DNA of 64,000 nucleotides from Sipunculus nudus (Eukaryota; Annelida; Sipuncula; Golfingiida; Sipunculidae). How positions within the stretch are numbered: position 1 is the stretch's first letter; each line of letters starts with the position of its first letter. Shown here piece by piece: positions 41,301-52,610 of this stretch. The notes below the pieces were generated by a model. The model was not told where the DNA came from and did not search any database. It was given only the letters and a program-made list of their open reading frames with translations. The position numbers and the translations under genes were made by a program. The stretch covers positions 893,579-957,578 of the forward strand of contig CM049307.1 in NCBI GenBank assembly GCA_026874595.1, in the 5' to 3' direction.

Positions 41301-44300
41301 CATAATATTACAAAGTTTGTCTGATCAGAAAGTACACACTTTCATTATTACAAAGTTTGTTTGATCAGAAAGTACACACTTCCATTATTACAAAGTTTGT
41401 TTGATCAGAAAGTACACACTTCCATTATTACAAAGTTTGACTGATCAGAAGGTACACACTTCCATTATTACAAAGTTTGTCTGATCAGAAAGTACACACT
41501 TCCATTATTACAAAGTTTTTCTGATAAGAAAGTACACACTTCCATTATTACAAAGTTTGTTTGATCAGAAAGTACACAATTCCATTATTACAAAGTTTGT
41601 TTGATCAGAAAGTACACACTTCCTTTATTTCTAAGTTCATCTGGTGAGAAGGTACACACTTCCATTATTAAAAAGTTTGACTGATCAGAAGGTACACACT
41701 TCCATAATATTACAAAGTTTGTTTGATCAGAAAGTACACACTTCCATTATTACAAAGTTTGTTTGATCAGAAAGTACACACTTCCATTATTACAAAGTTT
41801 GTCTGATCAGAAAGTACACACTTCCATTATTACAAAGTTTGTCTGATAAGAAAGTACACACTTCCATTATTACAAAGTTTGTTTGATCAGAAAGTACACA
41901 ATTCCATTATTACAATGTTTGTTTGATCAGAAAGTACACACTTCCTTTATTTCTAAGTTCATCTGGTGATAAGGTACACACTTCCATTATTACAAAGTTT
42001 GACTGATCAGAAGGTACACACTTCCATAATATTTCAAAGTTTGTTTGATCAGAAAGTACACACTTCCATTATTACAAAGTTTGTTTGATCAGAAAGTACA
42101 CACTTCCATTATTACAAAGTTTGTCTGATCAGAAAGTACACACTTCCATTTTTACAAAGTTTGTTTGATCAGAAAGTACACACTTCCATTATTACAAAGT
42201 TTAACTGATCAGAAGGTACACACTTCCATAATATTACAAAGTTTGTCTGATCAGAAAGTACACACTTCCATTATTACAAAGTTTGTTTGATCAGAAAGTA
42301 CACATTCCATTATTACAAAGTTTGTTTGATCAGAAAGTACACACTTCCATTATTTCTAAGTTCATCTCGTGAGGGGTACACACTTCCATTATTACAAAGT
42401 TTGACTGATCAGAAGGTACACACTTCCATAATATTACAAAGTTTGTTTGATCAGAAAGTGCACACTTCCATTATTACAAAGTTTGTTTGATCAGAAAGTA
42501 CACATTCCATTATTACAAAGTTTGTTTGATCAGAAAGTACACACTTCCATTATTTCTAAGTTCATCTGGTGAGAAGGTAAACACTTCCATTATTACAAAG
42601 TTTGACTGATCAGAAGGTACACACTTCCATCATATTACAAAGTTTGTTTGATCAGAAAGTACACACTTCCATTATTACAAAGTTTGTTTGATCAGAAAGT
42701 ACACACTTCCATTATTACAAGGTTTGTCTGATCAGAAAGTACGCACTTCCATTATTACAAAGTTTGACTGATCAGAAGGTACACACTTCCATAATATTAC
42801 AAAGTTTGTCTGATCAGAAAGTACACACTTTCATTATTACAAAGTTTGTTTGATCAGAAAGTACACACTTCCATTATTACAAAGTTTGTCTGATCAGAAA
42901 GTACACACTTCCATTATTACAAAGTTTGTTTGATCAGAAAGTACACATTCCATTATTACAAAGTTTGTTTGATCAGAAAGTACACACTTCCATTATTTCT
43001 AAGTTCACCTCATGAGGGGTACACACTTCCATTATTACAAAGTTTGACTGATCAGAAGGTACACACTTCCATAATATTACAAAGTTTGTTTGATCAGAAA
43101 GTGCACACTTCCATTATTACAAAGTTTGACTGATCAGAAAGTACACACTTCCATAATATTACAAAGTTTGTCTGATCAGATAGTACACACTTTCATTATT
43201 ACAAAGTTTGTTTGATCAGAAAGTACACACTTCCATTATTACAAAGTTTGTCTGATCAGAAAGTACACACTTCCATTATTACAAAGTTTGTCTGATCAGA
43301 AAGTACACACTTCCATTATTACAAAGTTTGTTTGATCAGAAAGTACACACTTCCATTATTACAAAGTTTGTCTGATGAGAAGGTTACACACTTCCATTAT
43401 TTCAAAGTTTGTGTGATCAGAAGGTACACACTTCCATTATTACAAAGACTGTTTGAGCAGAAGTTACACACTTCCTTTATTTCAAAGTTTTTCTAATGAG
43501 AAGGTACACTTCCGTTATTACAAAGTTTGTTTAATTAGAAGGTACACACTTCCATTATGACAAAGTTTGTTTGATAAGAAGGTACACACTTCCATTATTA
43601 CAAAATCTGTCTGATCAGATGGTACACACTTCCATTATTTCAAAGTTTGTCTGATGAGAAGGTGCACACTTCCATTATTACAAGAGTTTGTCTGATCAGA
43701 AGGTACACACTACCATGATTTTAAAGTTGTCTGTTGAGAAGGTACACACTTCTATTATTACAAAGTTTGTCTTTTGAGAATGTACACACTTCCATTATTA
43801 CACAGTTTGTTTGATCAGAAGGTACAAAATTCCATTATTACAAAGTTTGTTTGATCAGAAGATACACACTTCCATTATTTCTAAGTTCATCTGGTGAGAA
43901 GGTACACACTTTCATTTTTACAAAGTTTGACTGATCAGAAGGTACACACTTCCATAATATTACAAATTTTGTCTGATCAGAAAGTACACACTTCCATTAT
44001 TACAAAGTTTGTTTGATCAGAAAGTACACACTTCCATTATTACAAACTTTGTCTGATCAGAAAGTACATACTTCAATTATTACAAAGTTTGTCTGATCAG
44101 AAAGTACACACTTCCAATATACCAGAGTTTGTCTGATCAGAAGGTACACACTACCATGATTTCAAAGTTGTCTGTTGAGAAGGTACACACTTTTATTGTT
44201 ACAAAGTTTGTCTTTGAGAATGTACACACTTCCATTATTACACAGTTTGTTTGATCAGAAGGTACAAAATTCCATTATTACAAAGTTTGTTTGATCAGAA

Positions 44301-45213
44301 GATACACACTTCCATTATTTCTAAGTTCATCTGGTGAGAAGGTACACACTTCCATTATTACAAAGTTTGACTGATCAGAAGGTACACACTTCCATAATAT
44401 TACAAAGTTTGTCTGATCAGAAAGTACACACTTCCATTATTACAAAGTTTGTTTGATCAGAAAGTACACACTTCCATTATTACAAAGTTTGTCTGATCAG
44501 AAAGTACACACTTCCATTATTACAAAGTTTGTTTGATCAGAAAGTACACACTTCCATTATTACAAAGTTTGTTTGATCAGAAAGTACACACTTCCATTAT
44601 TACAAAGTTTGTCTGATCAGAAAGTACACACTTCCATTATTACAAGAGTTTGTCTGATCAGAAAGTACACACTACCATTATTACAAGAGTTTGTTTGATC
44701 AGAAGGTACACACTACCATGATTTCAAAGTTGTCTGTTGAGAAGGTACACACTTTTATTATTACAAAGTTTGTCTTTTGAGAATGTACACACTTCCATTA
44801 TTACACAGTTTGTTTGATCAGAAGGTACAAAATTCCATTATTACAAAGTTTGTTTGATCAGAAGATACACACTTCCATTATTTCTAAGTTCATCTGGTGA
44901 GAAGGAACACACTTCCATTATTACAAAGTTTGACTGATCAGAAGGTACACACTTCCATAATATTACAAAATTTGTCTGATCAGAAAGTACACACTTCCAT
45001 TATTACAAAGTTTGTTTGATCAGAAAGTACACACTTCCATTATTACAAAGTTTGTCTGATCAGAAAGTACACACTTCCATTATTACAAAGTTTGTTTGAT
45101 CAGAAAGTACACACTTCCATTATTACAAAGTTTGTTTGATCAGAAAGTACACACTTCCATTATTACAAAGTTTGTCTGATCAGAAAGTACACACTTCCAT
45201 TATTACAAGAGTT
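35330..45213 (+). repeat. 4,942-bp tandem duplication inside the array
   Basis: 35330-40271 and 40272-45213 are successive copies with constant offset 4942. Anchors at 35856/40798, 37345/42287 and 37988/42930 agree exactly. A few differences show they are not identical, such as tttaactgatcag against tttgactgatcag near 35766/40708, and gattcgattatt against attccattatt near 39329/44271. A recent duplication is likely, though an assembly artefact should be excluded. Confidence 0.75.
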
Positions 45214-48200
45214 TGTCTGATCAGAAAGTACACACTTCCATTATTACAAGAGTTTGTTTGATCAGAAGGTACACACTACCATGATTTCAAAGTTGTCTGT
45301 TGAGAAGGTACACACTTTTATTATTACAAAGTTTGTCTTTTGAGAATGTACACACTTCCATTATTACACAGTTTGTTTGATCAGAAGGTACAAAATTCCA
45401 TTATTACAAAGTTTGTTTGATCAGAAGATACACACTTCCATTATTTCTAAGTTCATCTGGTGAGAAGGAACACACTTCCATTATTACAAAGTTTGACTGA
45501 TCAGAAAGTACACACTTCCATAATATTACAAAGTTTGTCTGATCAGAAAGTACACACTTCCATTATTACAAAGTTTGTTTGATCAGAAAGTACACACTTC
45601 CATTAATACAAAGTTTGTCTGATCAGAAAGTACACACTTCCATTATTACAAGAGTTTGTCTGATCAGAAAGTACACACTTCCATTATTACAAGAGTTTGT
45701 TTGATCAGAAAGTACACACTTCCATTATTACAAGAGTTTGTCTGATCAGAAGGTACACACTTCCATTATTACAAAGTTCGTCTGTTGAGAAGGTACACAC
45801 TTCCATTATTACAAAGTCCGTCTGTTGAGAAGGTACACACTTCCATTATTACAAAGTTTGACTGATCAGAAGGTACACACTTCCATAATATTACAAAGTT
45901 TGTCTGATCAGAAAGTACACACTTCCATTATTACAAAGTTTGTTTGATCAGAAAGTACACATTCCATTATTACAAAGTTTGTTTGATCAGAAAGTACACA
46001 CTTCCATTATTTCTAAGTTCATCTTGTGAGGGGTACACACTTCCATTATTACAAAGTTTGACTGATCAGAAGGTACACACTTCCATAATATTACAAAGTT
46101 TGTTTGATCAGAAAGTACACACTTCCATTATTACAAAGTTTGTTTGATCAGAAAGTACACATTCCATTATTACAAAGTTTGTTTGATCAGAAAGTACACA
46201 CTTCCATTATTTCTAAGTTCATCTGGTGAGAAGGTAAACACTTCCATTATTACAAAGTTTGACTGATCAGAAGGTACACACTTCCATCATATTACAAAGT
46301 TTGTTTGATCAGAAAGTTCACACTTCCATTATTACAAAGTTTATTTGATCAGAAAGTACACACTTTCATTATTACAAAGTTTGTCTGATCAGAAAGTACA
46401 CACTTCCATTATTACAAAGTTTGACTGATCAGAAGGTACACACTTCCATAATATTACAAAGTTTGTCTGATCAGAAAGTACACACTTTCATTATTACAAA
46501 GTTTGTTTGATCAGAAAGTACACACTTCCATTATTACAAAGTTTGTCTGATCAGAAAGTACACACTTCCATTATTACAAAGTTTGTCTGATCAGAAAGTA
46601 CACACTTCCATTATTACAAAGTTTGTTTGATCAGAAAGTACACACTTCCATTATTACAAAGTTTGTCTGATGAGAAGGTTACACACTTCCATTATTTCAA
46701 AGTTTGTGTGATCAGAAGGTACACACTTCCATTATTACAAAGACTGTTTGAGCAGAAGTTACACACTTCCTTTATTTCAAAGTTTTTCTAATAAGAAAGT
46801 ACACTTCCGTTATTACAAAGTTTGTTTAATTAGAAGGTACACACTTCAATTATGATAAAGTTTGTTTGATAAGAAGGTACACACTTCCATTATTACAAAA
46901 TCTGTCTGATCAGATGGTACACACTTCCATTATTTCAAAGTTTGTCTGATCAGAAGGTGCACACTTCCATTATTACAAGAGTTTGTCTGATCAGAAGGTA
47001 CACACTACCATGATTTTAAAGTTGTCTGTTGAGAAGGTACACACTTTCATTATTACAAAGTTTGACTGATCAGAAGGTACACACTTCCATAATATTACAA
47101 AGTTTGTCTGATCAGAAAGTACACACTTCCATTATCACAAAGTTTGTTTGATCAGAAAGTACACACTTCCATTATTACAAAGTTTGTCTGATCAGAAAGT
47201 ACACACTTCAATTATTACAAAGTTTGTCTGATCAGAAAGTACACACTTCCATTATTACAAGAGTTTGTCTGATCAGAAGGTACACACTACCATGATTTCA
47301 AAGTTGTCTGTTGAGAAGGTACACACTTTTATTATTACAAAGTTTGTCTTTGAGAATGTACACACTTCCATTATTACACAGTTTGTTTGATCAGAAGGTA
47401 CAAAATTCGATTATTACAAAGTTTGTTTGATCAGAAGATACACACTTCCATTATTTCTAAGTTCATCTGGTGAGAAGGTACACACTTCCATTATTACAAA
47501 GTTTGACTGATCAGAAGGTACACACTTCCATAATATTACAAAGTTTGTCTGATCAGAAAGTACACACTTCCATTATTACAAAGTTTGTTTGATCAGAAAG
47601 TACACACTTCCATTATTACAAAGTTTGTCTGATCAGAAAGTACACACTTCCATTATTACAAAGTTTGTTTGATCAGAAAGTACACACTTCCATTATTACA
47701 AAGTTTGTTTGATCAGAAAGTACACACTTCCATTATTACAAAGTTTGTCTGATCAGAAAGTACACACTTCCATTATTACAAGAGTTTGTCTGATCAGAAA
47801 GTACACACTTCCATTATTACAAGAGTTTGTTTGATCAGAAGGTACACACTACCATGATTTCAAAATTGTCTGTTGAGAAGGTACACACTTAAATTATTAC
47901 AAAGTTTGTCTTTTGAGAATGTACACACTTCCATTATTACACAGTTTGTTTGATCAGAAGGTACAAAATTCCATTATTACAAAGTTTGTTTGATCAGAAG
48001 ATACACGCTTCCATTATTTCTAAGTTAATCTGGTTAGAAGGAACACACTTCCATTATTACAAAGTTTGACTGATCAGAAGGTACACACTTCCATAATATT
48101 ACAAAGTTTGTCTGATCAGAAAGTACACACTTCCATTATTACAAAGTTTGTTTGATCAGAAAGTACACACTTCCATTATTACAAAGTTTGTTTGATCAGA

Positions 48201-51200
48201 AAGTACACACTTCCATTGTTACAAAGTTTGTCTGATCAGAAAGTACACACTTCCATTATTACAAGAGTTTGTCTGATCAGAAAGTACACACTTCCATTAT
48301 TACAAGAGTTTGTTTGATCAGAAGGTACACACTACCATGATTTCAAAGTTGTCTGTTGAGAAGGTACACACTTTAATTATTACAAAGTTTGTCTTTTGAG
48401 AATGTACACACTTCCATTATTACACAGTTTGTTTGATCAGAAGGTACAAAATTCCATTATTACAAAGTTTGTTTGATCAGAAGATACACACTTCCATTAT
48501 TTCTAAGTTCATCTGGTGAGAAGGAACACACTTCCATTTTTACACAGTTTGTTTGATCAGAAGGTACAAAATTCCATTATTACAAAGTTTGTTTGATCAG
48601 AAGATACACGCTTCCATTATTTCTAAGTTAATCTGGTTAGAAGGAACACACTTCCATTATTACAAAGTTTGACTGATCAGAAGGTACACACTTCCATAAT
48701 ATTACAAAGTTTGTCTGATCAGAAAGTACACACTTCCATTATTACAAAGTTTGTTTGATCAGAAAGTACACACTTCCATTATTACAAAGTTTGTTTGATC
48801 AGAAAGTACACACTTCCATTGTTACAAAGTTTGTCTGATCAGAAAGTACACACTTCCATTATTACAAGAGTTTGTCTGATCAGAAAGTACACACTTCCAT
48901 TATTACAAGAGTTTGTTTGATCAGAAGGTACACACTACCATGATTTCAAAGTTGTCTGTTGAGAAGGTACACACTTTAATTATTACAAAGTTTGTCTTTT
49001 GAGAATGTACACACTTCCATTATTACACAGTTTGTTTGATCAGAAGGTACAAAATTCCATTATTACAAAGTTTGTTTGATCAGAAGATACACACTTCCAT
49101 TATTTCTAAGTTCATCTGGTGAGAAGGAACACACTTCCATTATTACAAAGTTTGACTGATCAGAAGGTACACACTTCCATAATATTACAAAATTTGTCTG
49201 ATCAGAAAGTACACACTTCCATTATTACAAAGTTTGTTTGATCAGAAAGTACACACTTCCATTATTACAAAGTTTGTCTGATCTGAAAGTACACACTTCC
49301 ATTATTACAAAGTTTGTTTGATCAGAAAGTACACACTTCCATTATTACAAAGTTTGTTTGATCAGAAAGTACACACTTCCATTATTACAAAGTTTGTCTG
49401 ATCAGAAAGTACACACTTCCATTATTACAAGAGTTTGTCTGATCAGAAAGTACACACTTCCATTATTACAAGAGTTTGTTTGATCAGAAGGTACACACTA
49501 CCATGATTTCAAAGTTGTCTGTTGAGAAGGTACACACTTTTATTATTACAAAGTTTGTCTTTTGAGAATGGACACACTTCCATTATTACACAGTTTGTTT
49601 GATCAGAAGGTACAAAATTCCATTATTACAAAGTTTGTTTGATCAGAAGATACACACTTCCATTATTTCTAAGTTCATCTGGTGAGAAGGAACACACTTC
49701 CATTATTACAAAGTTTGACTGATCAGAAAGTACACACTTCCATAATATTACAAAGTTTGTCTGATCAGAAAGTACACACTTCCATTATTACAAAGTTTGT
49801 TTGATCAGAAAGTACACACTTCCATTATTACAAAGTTTGTCTGATCAGAAAGTACACACTTCCATTATTACAAGAGTTTGTCTGATCAGAAAGTACACAC
49901 TTCCATTATTACAAGAGTTTGTTTGATCAGAAAGTACACACTTCCATTATTACAAGAGTTTGTCTGATCAGAAGGTACACACTTCCATTATTACAAAGTT
50001 CGTCTGTTGAGAAGGTACACACTTCCATTATTACAAAGTTCGTCTGTTGAGAAGGTACACACTTCCATTATTACAAAGTTTGACTGATCAGAAGGTACAC
50101 ACTTCCATAATATTACAAAGTTTGACTGATCAGAAAGTACACACTTCCATAATATTACAAAGTTTGTTTGATCAGAAAGTACACACTTCCATTATAACAA
50201 AGTTTGTCTGATCAGAAAGTACACACTTCCATTATTTCTAAGTTCGTCTGTTGAGAAGGTAAACACTTCCATTATTACAAAGTTTAACTGATCAGAAGGT
50301 ACACACTTCCATTATTACAAAGTTTGTTTGATCAGAAAGTACACACTTCCATTATTACAAAGTTTGTTTGATCAGAAAGTACACACTTCCATAATATTAC
50401 AAAGTTTGTCTGATCAGAAAGTACACACTTCCATTATTACAAAGTTTGTCTGATCAGAAAGTACACACTTCCATTATTACAAGAGTTTGTTTGATCAGAA
50501 AGTACACACTTCCATTATTACAAGAGTTTGTCTGATCAGAAGGTACACACTTCCATTATTACAAAGTTCGTCTGTTGAGAAGGTACACACTTCCATTATT
50601 ACAAAGTTCGTCTGTTGAGAAGGTACACACTTCCATTATTACAAAGTTTGACTGATCAGAAGGTACACACTTCCATAATATTACAAAGTTTGACTGATCA
50701 GAAAGTACACACTTCCATAATATTACAAAGTTTGTTTGATCAGAAAGTACACACTTCCATTATAACAAAGTTTGTCTGATCAGAAAGTACACACTTCCAT
50801 TATTTCTAAGTTCGTCTGTTGAGAAGGTACACACTTCCATCATTACAAAGTTTAACTGATCAGAAGGTACACACTTCCATTATTACAAAGTTTGTTTGAT
50901 CAGAAAGTACACACTTCCATTATTACAAAGTTTGTTTGATCAGAAAGTACACACTTCCATAATATTACAAAGTTTGTCTGATCAGAAAGTACACACTTCC
51001 ATTATTACAAAGTTTGTCTGATCAGAAAGTACACACTTCCATTTTTACAAAGTTTGTTTGATCAGAAAGTACACACTTCCATTATAACAAAGTTTGACTG
51101 ATCAGAAAGTACACACTTCCATTATAACAAAGTTTGTCTGATCAGAAAGTACACACTTCCATTATTACAAGAGTTTGTCTGATCAGAAAGTACACACTTC

Positions 51201-51940
51201 CATTATTACAAGAGTTTGTCTGATCAGAAAGTACACACTTCCATTATTACAAGAGTTTGTTTGATCAGAAAGTACACACTTCCATTATTACAAGAGTTTG
51301 TCTGATCAGAAGGTACACACTTCCATTATTACAAAGTTCGTCTGTTGAGAAGGTACACACTTCCATTATTACAAAGTTCGTCTGTTGAGAAGGTACACAC
51401 TTCCATTATTACAAAGTTTGACTGATCAGAAGGTACACACTTCCATAATATTACAAAGTTTGACTGATCAGAAAGTACACACTTCCATAATATTACAAAG
51501 TTTGTTTGATCAGAAAGTACACACTTCCATTATAACAAAGTTTGTCTGATCAGAAAGTACACACTTCCATTATTTCTAAGTTCGTCTGTTGAGAAGGTAC
51601 ACACTTCCATCATTACAAAGTTTAACTGATCAGAAGGTACACACTTCCATTATTACAAAGTTTGTTTGATCAGAAAGTACACACTTCCATTATTACAAAG
51701 TTTGTTTGATCAGAAAGTACACACTTCCATAATATTACAAAGTTTGTCTGATCAGAAAGTACACACTTCCATTATTACAAAGTTTGTCTGATCAGAAAGT
51801 ACACACTTCCATTTTTACAAAGTTTGTTTGATCAGAAAGTACACACTTCCATTATAACAAAGTTTGACTGATCAGAAAGTACACACTTCCATAATATTAC
51901 AAAGTTTGTCTGATGAGAAGGTACACACTTCCATTATCAC

Positions 51941-52438
51941 ATCCTATTACAAGTTTAATTTTATGTTTGCATTCTTAGAAATTGTAACATATGTTGTTGT
52001 TGTAAAATCCATGAATTTGGTCACATTAAGAAAATATTCTGATGAATTAAAAATGTATTTTATAAATTTACTTCAACTATTCAAAGAGCTACAAAGTTAA
52101 GCAAAGAGTGACTATTAATACATTATAAATCATTGTTTTTTCTTTATTTATTATATATACTAAAAAAAAAAGATATTTTTCTAATAAATTATTGTAACCA
52201 GCTCAGTTTGTACTGAAATGAACAAAAATATCCTTATCTCTTGGCAAGTCAGTTGACAAAACAAACATTTGTTACTAAACTTTGATTTTCTTATGTAAAA
52301 CTCAGAATGGTAGCACTAGTAATCCTTCAAACAAAAACATTAATGAATTAATTTTATTATTCATTTTATTAAGTTTATTAATATTAGCACCACATCATAA
52401 CATCACAAACACCTGCAGGTCTGTCTTTATATCAATAG
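51941..52438 (+). other. Unique 3' end of the minisatellite intron
   Basis: About 500 bases of AT-rich single-copy sequence lie between the array and the acceptor atatcaatag at 52438. They include an A-run near 52164. Nothing else is recognised. This is the only non-repeat part of the 41.8-kb intron. Confidence 0.7.
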
Positions 52439-52534
52439 GTTAACAAGTCTACAGCACAAAAAAAGCTGACCATTCCAGAGGAAGCTGAAGAGGAAGAGAC
52501 CGTGAAAACCAAGAAGGATGAGGAAGACCTGATG
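52439..52534 (+). CDS. Ankyrin-repeat protein gene, exon C
   Basis: This 96-bp exon enters and leaves in phase 0 and reads VNKSTAQKKLTIPEEAEEEE then TVKTKKDEEDLM. It is a charged Glu/Lys-rich segment with a KKLTIPEE stretch and an acidic run, likely helical or disordered. The acceptor is tttatatcaatag (52426-52438). The donor is CTGATG/GTAGGT (52534/52535). Joining it to exon B across the 41.8-kb intron keeps the frame. The last six coding bases, CTGATG, begin the 82-bp minisatellite in the next intron, so the exon end is also part of a repeat unit. No known domain is recognised. Confidence 0.75.
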
Positions 52535-52610
52535 GTAGGTACATTATGTACCTGTAAGATAGGATAGAATACAGTAATTACCATGTCCATAGTAGTCCTG
52601 AGGGCACTGA
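52529..52610 (+). repeat. Founder-like 82-bp unit spanning exon C donor
   Basis: The unit starts with the coding bases CTGATG and the authentic donor GTAGGT. It then continues acattatgtacctgtaag like every other unit. It differs from the rest just after the junction: taggtacattatgtacc replaces tatgtccatacattatgtac, so this unit is slightly shorter there. Confidence 0.85.
52538..52552 (+). other. Palindrome right after the authentic exon C donor
   Basis: GGTACAT, T, ATGTACC forms a 15-base near-palindrome (six base pairs with a three-base loop) overlapping donor positions +4 to +18. The later array units have TCCATACAT in place of GGTACAT and lose the symmetry. The true donor is therefore distinguishable from its copies. 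Any role in splicing is inference. Confidence 0.6.

Larger units (their letters stand above)
10663..51940 (+). repeat. Giant 40-bp minisatellite, about 1,030 units
   Basis: Units of 40 bp (core tttgtctgatcagaaagtac, then acacttccattattacaaag) run without interruption for 41.3 kb. Variant units include cataatattac (42 bp), tttctaagttcatctggtga, acaagagtttg, gaggggtacacac (shortened) and gaaggttacac. The first unit lies across the end of exon B and its splice donor. The last, at about 51901-51940, again has gatgagaaggtacacac. Frames cycle because 40 is 1 modulo 3, so recurring 67-69 residue open frames are by-products. The array occupies all but about 500 bp of the 41.8-kb intron. Block duplications of 1.7 to 5 kb within it are listed separately. 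Confidence 0.97.

Noticed and set aside
17752-46147. Recurring 67-69 residue open frames of the MIRKYTFHYYKV or MSDEKVTHFHYF type, about 17 copies
   Set aside because: They lie wholly inside the 40-bp array and arise from frame rotation of a 40-bp unit (1 modulo 3). The recurrences follow higher-order repeat copies, and no start context or coding constraint is visible.
10663-51940. CRISPR-like or centromeric satellite interpretation
   Set aside because: There are no unique spacers between repeats, the host is eukaryotic, and the array is an intronic minisatellite flanked by phase-consistent exons. A centromeric role would not explain its start at a splice junction.
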